Source: Agrocybe praecox
Lineage: Eukaryota > Basidiomycota > Agaricomycetes > Agaricales > Agrocybaceae
Length of the DNA stretch: 19,463 nucleotides
Assembly: GCA_964017145.1 (NCBI GenBank)
Contig: CAXHKQ010000056.1
Span: forward strand, 1-19,463
Direction of reading: 5' to 3'
The translations under genes were made by a program, and so were the position numbers. The notes under the pieces are model-generated. The model searched no databases. It saw nothing but the letters and a program-made list of their open reading frames with translations, and was not told the origin of the DNA. Below, in pieces: positions 1 to 9,719 of the stretch; the first letter of the stretch is position 1, and every line of letters begins with the position of its first letter.

Positions 1-926
1 GTCTGCATGAGGTGGGCATCTTTGCCGGACATCCAAAAATATTTAACCTTTTTAAGCCCTATCAGGCCAATCCAAATTAATTGTGTAGATAATATTTACA
101 TTCTCCGTGATGTCATCGCATTGACATTTTCTGTAAATAGATATTATAATGCAACCTATTTTTAGTTTGATCATAATGTACTTTGCCAAAATATGGAAGA
201 TGTAGGCGCCTAAAGCTTGAATAATGAAATACTTGTCTATGGTAATGTAAATGAGTTAAAGGTGGATACAGGTATGGTTTTGTGTTCAAATTATCAATGA
301 TTGTACTATCCTACATGGGAATTATACATTATATACCTCTTTGTAAACACTTTATCCGATTTTGGGCGCCTATTTGGGACGAAATTATATGTTTTTCTTG
401 TTTTGGGCTTCCTTCCTTGAAGATATACTTTGATAAAGCTTAGTACTCTGTAGATATAATATTTTATATCAAAATTCCGTTGTCATTTGTGCTATATCAT
501 ATTCAAAACAATACTTCTGGTTCAAGATTACATTTGAGAACTCAACAAGAAGTGATAAAGCGACTTTCACATCATATTTACTATCATGTAAAGCTTGTGG
601 AAGTCATATCTACTTATAATGCACTAATTATGTCTAATTCGTTCAAACACTGGCTGACCTTATATATATATGGTTGTGTTAATGTTAATGCATTCCCTTC
701 GACATAACACCACCTCCAACAGCTCAAATTAAGCACTAAGCAGTATATTCAGCGACTCTAAGCACTTTTAAGGGTACTTTTCACCAAGGAACATCAAAAA
801 TCACACACAGAAAGCTTATAAAGATTTGATAGTCAATACCTCCTGGCTGGCAAAGTCCTCAGGTGCCATGCGTACTGGGGAATCAATGAAAAGCTTCTTG
901 GAAGTAGCCTACATTATAACCATCTA
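1..926. other. AT-rich stretch with no recognised gene
   Basis: This stretch is AT-rich and broken by stop codons in all frames. The only longer open frame, near 480-707, has no start context, splice signals or recognisable motif. No tRNA, rRNA or transposon end was recognised. It is probably intergenic or decayed repeat sequence. Confidence 0.5.
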
Positions 927-1033
927 CCCGGCAAGTTGATATAATTGCCAGATTGACCTCGGTGGGTTAGTAGAATCTGCCGGATTGGCCTCGGCAGGTT
1001 GGTAGAACTTGCCGGATTGGACTCGGCAGGCTG
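927..1033. repeat. Short tandem repeat, about 32-base unit, 3 copies plus a partial
   Basis: Three successive units start at about 927, 958 and 990, followed by a partial unit at 1022. Each has the form CTCGGCAGGTTGGTAGAAC followed by TTGCCGGATTGG, with substitutions between copies. CGGCAAGTT and AACTTGCCG are complementary, so each unit can form a small hairpin. No gene is associated. The open frames on both strands here are by-products of the repeat. Confidence 0.7.
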
Positions 1034-2040
1034 CAGTACAACTAGTCCTTGTGCAGAGCATACCACTGGCAGAGTGATGATACAGTATGTACATTTAGTT
1101 ATTTTACATTTAATGTCAAGCACTGGTGGGGCACTATTCACCATACCGGCACCATTGAAACATATATGTTTAGTTCCCCCTAAAATGTACCGGCAATTGA
1201 CACAACTTTATCGTGCACGGCAAGTGTTATAATGACACTGCATTATTATGAATTTAGATTAATTTAGTGCCAGTAAGTGGTGAGACAATGTTTGTTGTAC
1301 CAGTGCCAGATTATAATGCATGGTGAGTTTGAATTATTACACCAGTGCTGCCACAGCAAGTGCCGGAGGTATTTTACGGTGAGATATTCGGTGAGTGTAC
1401 AATCTACCAGTGCACCTGCCGAGGATCTTTTTGTTGCATTCAAATTTTAAAAATTAAAATTAATGCAGAACCGGTGAGACAATATTCAAGGTGCCAGTGC
1501 TGCTTAATTGTATGTGACACCTATAGTACCTGCCGGCAAGTGCAAAATTTTGTACAGTACAACCTGCCGGTGCTGGTGCCATTTATACGGTTCATTCTAT
1601 GCAGGTATAGGTGCCGGTAATGCCAAAAATTTCTAGTGATCCCAGTATTCTTTTTATTGCATTCCACAGTATATTATCTATCTGCACCTGCTAATATACA
1701 TGCTCCCCATGTCCCACCGGCCGGCGACCTAAAATGGTGCTGCCCGCAGCACCCCAATTCACTGGCCCAGTGCGCATTCCACCCCCTACCCTACCCACCG
1801 GATTTCCGGTGCTATTTTCCCACATACCAATCCCGGTAGCATCTATCTACACCCCCAATATCCATCCTACCCCCTACCCTACCCACCAGTTTCCGGTACC
1901 ATTTCTCCAGCTGCCCCCTACCCCGGCAGAACCTATCTACACCCTATATACCTGCCGCTCCCCCTACCCACCACCTACCACCATATCCCAATATGGTCAT
2001 TCCTTTCTGGAGTGCATCAGTGCGCGCATTCTGACCGTAT
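1034..2040. other. TGCCGG/CCAGTGC-rich intergenic sequence, no gene
   Basis: The motifs TGCCGG, CCGGCA, CCAGTGC and GGTGAGA recur irregularly through this interval. That suggests an old, decayed minisatellite or a composite repeat rather than a gene. The open frames at about 1345-1620 and 1734-2057 encode low-complexity Pro/Tyr/Thr-rich or Cys-rich strings that follow the DNA repeats and match no family I recognise. Confidence 0.45.
1781..1965. repeat. CT-rich tandem repeat, period about 88 bases
   Basis: The 19-mer ACCCCCTACCCTACCCACC occurs at 1781 and again at 1869. In both copies it is followed by a TTTCCGGT-type segment. A decayed third copy starts near 1912 (CCCCCTACCCCGGCAG). The CATCTATCTACACCC segment near 1840 recurs as ACCTATCTACACCC near 1930. 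This is about two and a third copies. Confidence 0.65.
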
Positions 2041-2046
2041 CATACG

Positions 2047-2092
2047 CTACACTGTAGGTACACATTCTACCATACCATATGCTACAGTGTAG
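2047..2092. repeat. Inverted repeat, 11-base perfect arms
   Basis: CTACACTGTAG at 2047-2057 is the exact reverse complement of CTACAGTGTAG at 2082-2092, with a 24-base loop. No associated gene or transposon structure was found. It may be a cruciform-prone remnant. Confidence 0.6.
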
Positions 2093-2104
2093 TACTGGTA
2101 TGTG

Positions 2105-2745
2105 GTGCGTCTACATTACCCCAACTAAATTGTCACCCTTGCATCTTGCATGTCTTTGACTGATATTGCGTTTATTATGCAGCCCCACTCAATTCACTCT
2201 CACATTTTCCGCGTCTTTGACTGGTAAGTAGTTGATTATGTTGGCCAAATAAATTCCAACCATTGTATTCCCCACGTCTTGAGTGATATCTGTGGCTATG
2301 GTGTACCCTAACTAAATTCTCACTCTTTTATTTTCCGCGTCTTTGAATGATATAGCGTTTGTTATGTAAATTCCAACCATTCCTCACGTCTTGAATGATA
2401 TTTGTATATCATACAGCCAAACTGAATTCCCACCATTGCAAGTTTATTGTCCGCATCGTAAATAATATCTGTCCATACTATCCTTTAACATGTTCCTACC
2501 ATTGTACTATTTCATATCCTCGCATCTTGTGTGATCACGTGTCTACTGTAATCCAACTACATTCCCACTGATACTTGTTTCATATCACCGCATCTTTAAT
2601 CAATATTGTGTCTATTGTTTTTACCGTACCCAACTGGGTTCCCAACATTGTATTATTTTGTATCTCCGCGTCTTGCATGCTATCACGTCTTGTAATTTCT
2701 CATGTGTACGCGGTCGCATGCTATAAATATATGTTGCAAACTTTG
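2105..2745. repeat. Degenerate tandem array, about 65-base unit, about 9 copies
   Basis: A core resembling CCGCGTCTTGAATGATAT recurs at about 2148, 2209, 2270, 2335, 2385, 2450, 2520, 2588 and 2664, so the spacing is about 50-76 bases. Between cores each unit carries a variant of CCAACTAAATTCCCACCATTG. The copies have diverged strongly, so the array is old. It lies directly upstream of the split Zn2Cys6-like gene and may overlap its promoter. Confidence 0.65.
2721..2730 (+). promoter_or_regulatory. Possible TATA box of the split host gene
   Basis: CTATAAATAT lies about 160 bases upstream of the chosen ATG at 2888. A CT-rich tract of the kind common before basidiomycete start codons (2815-2880) lies between. 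No experimental start site is known. Confidence 0.35.
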
Positions 2746-2887
2746 ATGGTTAAGTAGTGTTTACCCGGGTCCTTTGGCTTTATTTGGATGCCACACGTGG
2801 TTTCGTTTTCTTCAGCTGGCGCGTTTCTTTCTTCCTTTTCTCCTCCGCCATCCTTTTGACTTCAAATTTTTTCCCTCAACTTCAACA

Positions 2888-3687
2888 ATGCCTGCTGGTG
2901 GTGCCCCATTGATGAACACCTGCGACTATCTTCGCGCTGTTGCAGACTGCGAAGCCGTTATTTCCAAGGCTTTGCTCGCTCCACAGGCTGACATTGTGGA
3001 AGTTTTGAAATCCCAACAGCAACCATTGGTGAGTACCCAATTGTTCAATATTCCTGGTGCTAAAATTGATCTATATTTAGAGCAATATTATGGCCACCCA
3101 AAGGACAAACGCGCTTCCGGAAGATTCCCTCAACCCCCCATCATTTCTTTGGCAATTTGTCACGGATTTTTCCACCACGTTCAAGTCGGGACAAGCCAAC
3201 GATGCCTTTCGGCAAACGCAGGCGAAGGCCTATCACGCATTCCACCAACAACTCGACGCGGTTGCGCCAACCCAAAACCGCGTACCCTCTGCTCAAGACA
3301 CGTTGATTTTGAATGGCCCAATGTCATGAATGAGCGTCACTCCAGTGCCTGAGCCATTGCGTGTTGGCGATTCGAACCCACCGGAGCCCAGTTGGAATGC
3401 TGCGCCCACCGATGATGAAGAGTATGTGCCCAATGACAAGAAGAGGAAACGCGAGGAGATTCAGGAGAAAACCCAGACGAAAGATGCAGGGAAGAAGAAG
3501 AAGACGCGAAGCGATCCACCCACCCTGTCGTGCATTCCACCCAGGCGATACCACATCCCTTGCAAGTCCTGCGAGGTGAAGAAATTGGTTTGCGAGATTC
3601 GGATGCCACACCAGATCCCACCAGCAAAGCAGCGCGAAAACTACCATCCTACCTGTGTGCACTGCAAAACCCTCAAGCAGCGCTGTT
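2888..3687 (+). pseudogene. 5' half of a Zn2Cys6-like host gene, split by the KDZ element
   Basis: Exon 1 is 2888-3028, the intron is 3029-3080 (GTGAGT to TTTAG, 52 bases) and exon 2 runs from 3081 into the insertion. The ATG at 2888 (context CAACAATGCC) is preferred over an in-frame one at 2774, which would place a CT-rich promoter-like tract inside the protein. The frame is open except for one TGA at 3327-3329 (codon 130). Beyond it lie a basic stretch (KKRKREE, KKKKTR) and six cysteines at joined residues 208, 211, 218, 239, 242 and 249, spaced C-x2-C-x6-C-x20-C-x2-C-x6-C. That is the fungal Zn2Cys6 pattern with a long linker, so a DNA-binding nuclear protein is plausible but inferred. The sixth Cys codon lies within the target duplication. 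The 3' half continues in the same frame at 16219. Confidence 0.75.
3680..3687. repeat. Left copy of the KDZ target-site duplication, GCGCTGTT
   Basis: This 8-mer recurs at 16211-16218. Both copies lie exactly 32 bases outside the start of the inverted repeats. Keeping only one copy joins the two host-gene halves in frame (QRC then YWDAAG). From memory, 8-base duplications are also described for Zisupton-type elements. Confidence 0.8.
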
Positions 3688-3719
3688 CACCAGATCCTGT
3701 AGGGTTCATATATAAATAA

Positions 3720-3901
3720 CAGTAACTGCCCTAAAATGTTTGTTCACAAATGACAGTACTTACTCATGTTTGATAAATAGTTCATACACAGAGACTCATT
3801 AACTACAGTGTGAACACTTGAATAAACATTAGTGACTTTTATCCATGGCATCCCATGAATAAATATCACGGAATTATGATACGAGTACTATCCCCCTCAC
3901 T
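3720..3901 (+). repeat. Left terminal inverted repeat, 182 bases
   Basis: It begins CAGTAACTGCCC and pairs without gaps with the reverse complement of 15997-16178. I counted 10 mismatches, about 94.5% identity. Homology stops abruptly at 3720: the 32 bases further out (3688-3719) do not match the corresponding right-hand bases. Confidence 0.92.
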
Positions 3902-4537
3902 GAGCGTGTTTGTCCATCCCCTGGGTCAATAAACTCACGCCTATTTATCCATCCCTTGGGACAATAAATTCACGCGCATTTATCAATCCCTGGTCGATAG
4001 ATAGACGAGAATTTATCCATCCCTTGGGATGATAAATTCACGCTTGTTTGTCCATCCCCTGGGTCGATAAATAGAAGCGAATTTATCCATCTCACGGGAC
4101 AACAAATCCATGCCTATTTATCCATCCCTTGGGACGATAAATTCACACGCATTTATCAATCCCCTGGGTCGATAAATAGACGGGAATTTATCCATCCCAC
4201 GGGACGATAAATTCACGCGTGTTTGTCCATCCCCTGGGTCGATAAATTCACGCTTATTTATCCATCCTTCGGGACAATAAATTCACGCGTGTTTATCATT
4301 CCCCTGGGTCGATAAATAGACGAGAATTTATCCATCCCTTGGGACGATAAATTCACGCGTGTTTGTCCATCCCCTGGGTCGATAAATTCACGCCTATTTA
4401 TCCATCCCTTAGGACGATAAATTCATGCCTATTTATCGTCTCACAGGACAATAAATCCACGCATGTTTATCCATCGCTCGGGACAATAAACTCACGTCTA
4501 TTTATCCATTCCAATGGTCTTTATTCAAGCGCCTTTG
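3902..4537 (+). repeat. Left subterminal satellite array, about 18 units of 35 bases
   Basis: Units resemble ATTTATCCATCCCTTGGGAC followed by GATAAATTCACGC. Two variants, CCCCTGGGTC and CCCTTGGGAC, often alternate, giving a partial 70-base higher-order period. Each unit is an imperfect palindrome (TTTATC, CCC, GGG, GATAAA). The array directly abuts the inverted repeat. By analogy with other transposons with subterminal repeats, the units may be transposase-binding sites; that is inference. The open frame at 4363-4602 is a by-product of the repeat. Confidence 0.92.
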
Positions 4538-4774
4538 TCCTTATGTTTTCTCCGATCTTTATGTTCGTTAATGTCACCTATTTTGTATTTTTAGATCACT
4601 GACTCCTGCTGACTAACATGCAACGTCTTCTGTATTTGGACCAGGATCCTGGCCTTCTCGGACTCGGAACATGAATACAATGTACATTGGCGATAACGTC
4701 GTACTGTGTACATCACACTCAACAAGATACATTACAGCACTCGTGACTCCCAATCTTGCACCCATCCTTCTAGG
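4538..4774. other. Spacer downstream of the 877-aa gene
   Basis: This is presumed 3' untranslated and intergenic sequence between the array and the minus-strand gene that ends at 4775. No coding or structural feature was recognised. Confidence 0.4.
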
Positions 4775-7735
4775 CTACACTTTTGCTTTTTTTGCCCTCC
4801 CTTTTGGTGCGGATGACCCAATCGCTTTTCGCTTACCAGATCCTCTTGGCGTAGCCTCATCATCTCCTGCCATTTTCTCAAGGCAGGATGTTACATCTTC
4901 CACAGCACTCAACCACAATGTGCTGTCATCGCCCGCCCACCATTTCAACCCAATTAGTACGGTCACGATTCCATTTGGACCTCCTTTGTGCAGCCCAGTT
5001 ATATTCTCTTTTTCTTTGGCTTGCAATAGCGGGATGGGTACTCCCTTTTCGACCGGATTCCTTCTCCAAGCAGGCTGTAACACATTCCACCACCTTAACC
5101 ATTGTTCGCCAAACACTTGCTTGTCCACTATTTCCGGAATGATGTGGTACTTGCACGTAGCGACCCAGCGAGACAACACTTCTGGCCGACTTTGAGCACC
5201 TATGCGGTGCTGAAGCACGTACATATGTTAGATGAGTAAATCTAGCAACTCGGATATATTAGGACTTACCGAAGTACTTTCAAACTGAGCTTTGCGCTCG
5301 AACTGCTTCCAGACATCCAGGCATTTTTTCCATGCCTCTGAGTTCTCGTTACCGTCCAGATAAGTTTCCGCCATCGTGAACCATTCAGGGATAGTGGTCG
5401 TTGACTGATTTTTTTCCGTCAGTGGAACAACATCTTTGGATGGCGCACTTTTTCGGTTACGCGGTCCGTCTAAAATTAGAGATGCGTCATTGCCGCTCTC
5501 TCTATTCTTAGTACGAGTCCTCTTTGTCGCTTCGTCCTGCACCTCTCCTACAACAGGATCTTCAGTCGATGGAACATCGGCTGCAACACCCACATATGCA
5601 GCCGCTGGAGTGGGCTCTGGTAGAGGCTTGCCAACCTCAGGTACATGTTGATGTTGATTTCTGATGTGATCGGGAATGGTTGAACCAACGGTGAGAGCAT
5701 TCAAGTCCGATAAAGGCCTAGTCTCTGCCTGTGTATGGAGAGTGTAAGGCTGGATGACCGCATGGGATACCTGGGAACCGACTCCTGGATTCTGAAAGAC
5801 CGGTTGGATGACGGCCTGAGACGCAATATCTGGCTGGACGACTGGCTGTGATGCCTGGGAACCAACTCCGACGGCCTGAACGACTGGATGAATGATCGCT
5901 TGAGAAGCAATGTTTGGCTGGACGACTGGCTGTGATTCTTGGGAACCGACTTCGACGGGCTGAATGACTGGAGGGATGATTGGCCGGGGACCAACGTCTG
6001 GCTGGACGACAGACTGTGATGCCTGGGAACCGACTCCGATGGCCTGAGCGACTGTAGGAATGATTGGCTGGGGACCAATGTCTGGCTGGACGGCAGGCTG
6101 TGAAGCTTGGGAACCGACTCCGACGGCCTGAACAAATGGTTGTGCGATTGGCTGGGGAACGTCTGGCTGAGTGACTGACTGCAATACCTGGGAACCAACT
6201 CCGATGGCCTGAGCGACTGGAGGAATGATTGCCTGAGGACCTATGGCTGGCTGAAAGTTTGACTGGGAGCTGGACTGTGGGTGATTACCCATCGGAAAAG
6301 TTGGTAACTGTGAACCGGATAGCTCGCTATTGTGAGACGCAGCACTGCGCATTTGTTGGAAGTTCTGTAGCTGGGCAGAAAGGTACTGTACATCCGCAGC
6401 ATCGGTCATTCCCTGACCATATTGTTGCTGCAAAACAGGGTTGTTTTGTGAGAAGGTTGCGCCTCCGATCATATCTGGGTGCATACGTTCGAAAGACTGG
6501 GAACATCCGTCTTCGAATTGTGAATCCAGAGTCATCAGAAAATCGCTGAGGGCCTTTTGCATGGCCTCTGGTGCATTTGGGAAAAGGTCTGCCCAGGTGA
6601 CGTCGTCGGTCTTGGAAAGCATATTGCTGGTAATCTGTGGAAAGAGGTCAGTTGTCTTGGGAAGTTGCTCATTGGGGGCCGCGGCATCAGTAACGGTCCC
6701 AGTTTCTCGTTCTGGCGCAGCATTATTACTGTCTGGGAGGATACACATAGCCCGAGTCTTGGGATCCTTGAACACCATCTCCGCAAAATTGGCGAACGGG
6801 GTCATGACTTCCTCCTCATGACGTGGGTGGGCGCGAAGGAAAGACCGATTGAATTCGTCTTTGCCAACATGAACCGATACCTTGCTGATCTTTCCGTTCA
6901 AAACAACATCGGGACCTGCAGCATAGAAGCTGCAATCCCACCTGGTTTTTTTCTTGATCCATTCGCAGAAGCTTTGGGCCATACTCCCAATGGCGGCTTG
7001 GCCACTATCCAAAGGAAATATCAGCATGTTAAAAAGATAGAGATAAAAGGTACATACATCATATACTGCTCTGCAGTCAATTCTACTTCGCTCTCCAAAA
7101 TTGCTTTGTCGTTTTCCAACGCTTTCTTCTTCTTCTCCTCTTCATCCTTTTGCATCTGCCTAATCTCAGCCTTTACCTCCTCTGTTTCCGCCATAAATTT
7201 CTCGCTGAGTATATGGTTGCTGATGACAAGGCGCGCGCCTTTATCTAAGTCCCGGCCTCCGATCTCTTCTTTCACAAAAGGCTGGACGCGTGTCATATAA
7301 TATTTTTTTGAATAAAGATGAAGCTCGGTAGGTAAGCGGGAAGCGGTTGGCGGTGGTGCAATAGTAACACTATTGGTGTTTCCAGCGCGGGTTGGTTTTG
7401 TAAGTGAGTGATTGTTGTACTAATTGTAAATATTCTAAAAACATATAGGTTGTCAGAATTACAAGCAACGACTTGCAAAAAGGTAGTGGGCTTACCTTTT
7501 TACGCTCAGCCTGCCACTCCTCGTGAGTTAATTTCGCTACACATTTCAGTTTTTTTTCTCCCTTGACCGTCGTGTCTATTTCGGCCTGATGATCCTGCCA
7601 GATAGCGAAGAACTCGCCGCAAATATCAGGCCAAAAAATTGGAAGACCTTTCTCTGCCTGAGCTTTTGAAAACCTTGCCAGATTCTTATTCAAAAACTCT
7701 GTCTGTGCTGTATTGGCCCAAGGCGGTGGCGGCAT
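4775..7735 (-). CDS. 877-aa passenger protein with about 30-residue Gln/Pro/Val repeats
   Basis: On the minus strand the exons are 7735-7496, 7281-7058, 7004-5270 and 5209-4775; the introns are 214, 53 and 60 bases. Phases match at every junction and the sum is 878 codons including the stop, with no in-frame stop. The N-terminus (MPPPPWANTAQTEFLNKNL, residues 1-50) resembles the W-x-E-Q-x-FL start of a large Agaricomycete hypothetical family I know from memory. Residues about 110-145 form a charged coiled coil. Residues about 410-576 hold six repeats of a roughly 30-residue unit centred on GVGSQ. The C-terminus has a Trp-rich block (QWLRWWNVLQPAWR, GLKWW) and ends in a basic, nuclear-localisation-like tail (KGRAKKAKV). 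Function is unknown; the layout suggests a nuclear or DNA-associated protein. The first intron is long for this genome and could hide a small exon. Confidence 0.8.
5740..6250 (-). repeat. In-gene tandem repeat, six copies of about 87-93 bases
   Basis: The repeat codes for units of the form QPVVQPDIxxQxIIxPVxQAxGVGSQ within the 877-aa gene. The overlapping open frame on the same strand (5701-6198) and those on the plus strand are shadows of this repeat. Copy number is likely to vary between alleles. Confidence 0.8.
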
Positions 7736-8071
7736 CTATAAGTAGGTCAGACATAGGCGCTGGACTGACTAAAGAGGTAACGTAACTGTTTTTGTTTAAA
7801 GTTGGCTGCACTTGCGTCGTCTTTACACGTTTATCGGAGTAGAACACAGGAACTTGTTTCTTTTTGGACTCGGAGTGACACAGGTGAGTCTAGACTTGAG
7901 TCGTAACCTTTTAATTTTCCATTCCGCGCCTCCTGGATGGCTTCCCGCTCTGTCGACTGTATAGTCAGTTACCCGTGGATTCTCACGACTTTGATATAAA
8001 ATTTGCCCTCCAATTTTGATCCCCCTTCCAAGATTCAATTCTTACCCCCCAAGTTCTACTTCATACTTTCT
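7736..8071. promoter_or_regulatory. Divergent promoter region with a TATA box at 7995-8000
   Basis: The region separates the start of the minus-strand 877-aa gene (7735) from the plus-strand RNase H1-N gene (8072). GATATAAA at 7993-8000 lies about 75 bases before the plus-strand ATG and is followed by a CT-rich tract. The minus-strand frame at 7823-8038 is not supported by any motif. Confidence 0.45.
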
Positions 8072-8845
8072 ATGGCTCAAATCCCTGCTTCCAACCCTGC
8101 CCCCAGCGGCAACCTCTTTGCGACGAGGACTTTTGTCCAAGTCGTCGATGATCTTCGCGCTCTCGGTCTATATGTTCAGGTTATCATTGGACCTGGCGCC
8201 CAGACCGTTTCCCAGGAGGCTGCAGGTATGTTGATTCCTCCTGCCTATTGATAAAATACTGATCGTTCAACCTAGCGAATGCTCCTGTTGTGGCAACCAA
8301 CACCCAAGTCGATGAAGCCCCCAATGTACGCACAGTTGAAGTCTCGCGTCGTAAGCACATTCTATTTCTTCGTCTTTTCCATCTCCTTACATTTTTCAGG
8401 TTCTCCTTGGGACAAAGCCCCTCTTACGAGCAACCCTGTCATTGGTACTACCCCAGTGACTGTTGGCAGTGGCAGGGACGTACCTGTCCCAGGTCTGTCC
8501 GTCATTGTCCTTGACGACACCGACACCGACAGTTCCGATGGTTCTGTATCTGCGCCTGAAGGAGGACCCACTACCACCGTCACTGCTCCTGCTCCCGGTG
8601 ACCCAAACACAGCTCACTATGTTGTCACCGCTGGTCGCAAAGTTGGTGTTTTTACTACCCCGTAAGTGTTTTACCATACGCCTTCCATGATATAGCTCTT
8701 GACTAGTTTAAATTACAGCAACGAGGCCAGCTCTTACGTCTCTGGAGTCTCACATGCATTCTTCAAGCGTTATGATACGCTGGAATTGGCCAACCGTGCA
8801 TTCCAATCAGCTCATGCTGATGGTCTCATTGTCGTCCTTCAATGA
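8072..8845 (+). CDS. 205-aa passenger protein with a C-terminal RNase H1 N-terminal (hybrid-binding) domain
   Basis: The exons are 8072-8225, 8276-8350, 8400-8661 and 8719-8845; the introns are 50, 49, 57 bases with GT-AG ends. Phases 1, 1 and 2 match and the sum is 206 codons with the stop. Residues about 149-200 match the small fold known from the N-terminus of RNase H1 (PF01693-like): HYVVTAGRKVGVF, then VSGVSHAFFKRY, then ANRAFQSA. In RNase H1 that domain binds RNA-DNA hybrids or double-stranded RNA. No RNase H catalytic domain follows, so this would be a binding-only protein. The first 148 residues are low complexity (Pro/Thr/Val and an Asp-Thr-Asp run at DDTDTDSSDGS) and look disordered. 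A role in transposition or nucleic-acid binding is inference. The neighbouring passenger genes converge on it (9040, minus) or diverge from it (7735, minus). Confidence 0.82.
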
Positions 8846-9039
8846 GGGCTGCTGGGTTAATTCCACGCCGAATCCTTTAGTGTAGCGTTGTCTTCTCATC
8901 ACCCTCTTATTTCGCCACCCCACCATTTGTAACTCACGTTCGCCTCATGTATAACGTAGACCGCTCACTGCATTGCCAAAATATATTGATGTTCTTGTCT
9001 CTTTATTATGTGTGATCACAACTTATGTTATATTATTTA
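8846..9039. other. Convergent 3' spacer
   Basis: These 194 bases lie between two genes that end towards each other. They are presumably shared 3' untranslated sequence; no terminator-like structure was recognised. Confidence 0.4.
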
Positions 9040-9719
9040 TTAGCGCTGATACATGAAGCCCTTCTCTATGTAAGTTTGCCGGAACTCATCCATCCCAAGA
9101 TGAGTGAATACATACAATTCATCAACCCAGTTGACTGCGGTCACGACTTCCTTTGTTATTTCCTTCATGTGATAGTAGGCAGTAGATAGCCCTGTGAGCG
9201 AGAGAATCTTGTCTTCGTAACGATACATAGCATCACGTGAGATATTGAGTGCCAATAGCTCATCGTCAATGAATGTTCTATCTTCACTTTGTATGTAGTC
9301 TGAGTATAGCCGCTCGAGGTATTTGACGAGTGAACCATTTGTTCGCACGTGAAGATGCTTTTGAATATGTTCAGAGCGTTCAACCCACACGGACACCGCA
9401 TGGTCAATGTCCGACATCTTTCTGCTGCTACTGTCTGGGCGGGTAGCCACCTCAATGGTTGCCGGGGGCCTTCGAGAGATAATAAGAATCATAAGTTGAA
9501 ATAAAGAAAAGAGAATGAACAGACGGTGAAAGTGATTTAGCTTCTGCCCGTGCTCTTTGGCGCCTAACAAGTAGAATATCTTTGACTCTGTAGGAAATTT
9601 AGTTCTTTCAAACCAACAGAAGAAAAGTACTGTACACACTTGTGATAATAGCGTTTACTTTTTGCTCGGTTAGCAGCAGCCTTTTCTTCATCAGTATGGT
9701 ACAACCGCGGGCGGCCCAT
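9040..9719 (-). CDS. 182-aa passenger protein with a GRPR AT-hook-like basic N-terminus
   Basis: On the minus strand the exons are 9719-9640, 9563-9525 and 9469-9040, with introns of 76 and 55 bases. Phases match (2 and 2) and the sum is 183 codons with the stop. The protein starts MGRPRLYHTDEEKAAANRAK and continues with SKRYYHKRQRARAEAK, a strongly basic helix next to a GRPR motif like an AT-hook core. DNA binding is therefore plausible. The rest (residues about 60-182) is a helical, acidic-to-neutral domain with no recognised family. The second intron uses a GTCTGT donor, which is unusual, but phase, length and the continuous product support it. Without splicing, a hydrophobic open frame starting at 9639 would replace the basic N-terminus; I consider that an artefact. 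Similar GRPR starts are common among Agaricomycete hypothetical proteins (from memory). Confidence 0.75.

Noticed and set aside
1734..2057. 107-aa Pro/Tyr-rich plus-strand protein
   Set aside because: Its sequence follows the 88-base DNA repeat, it has no promoter or splice signals, and it ends in a hairpin region.
4363..4602. Plus-strand 79-aa open frame
   Set aside because: It lies entirely on the 35-base satellite array and its end; the protein is a translation of the repeat.
7823..8038. Minus-strand 71-aa frame between the divergent genes
   Set aside because: It has no motif, overlaps the TATA box and leader of the plus-strand gene, and has no splice partners.
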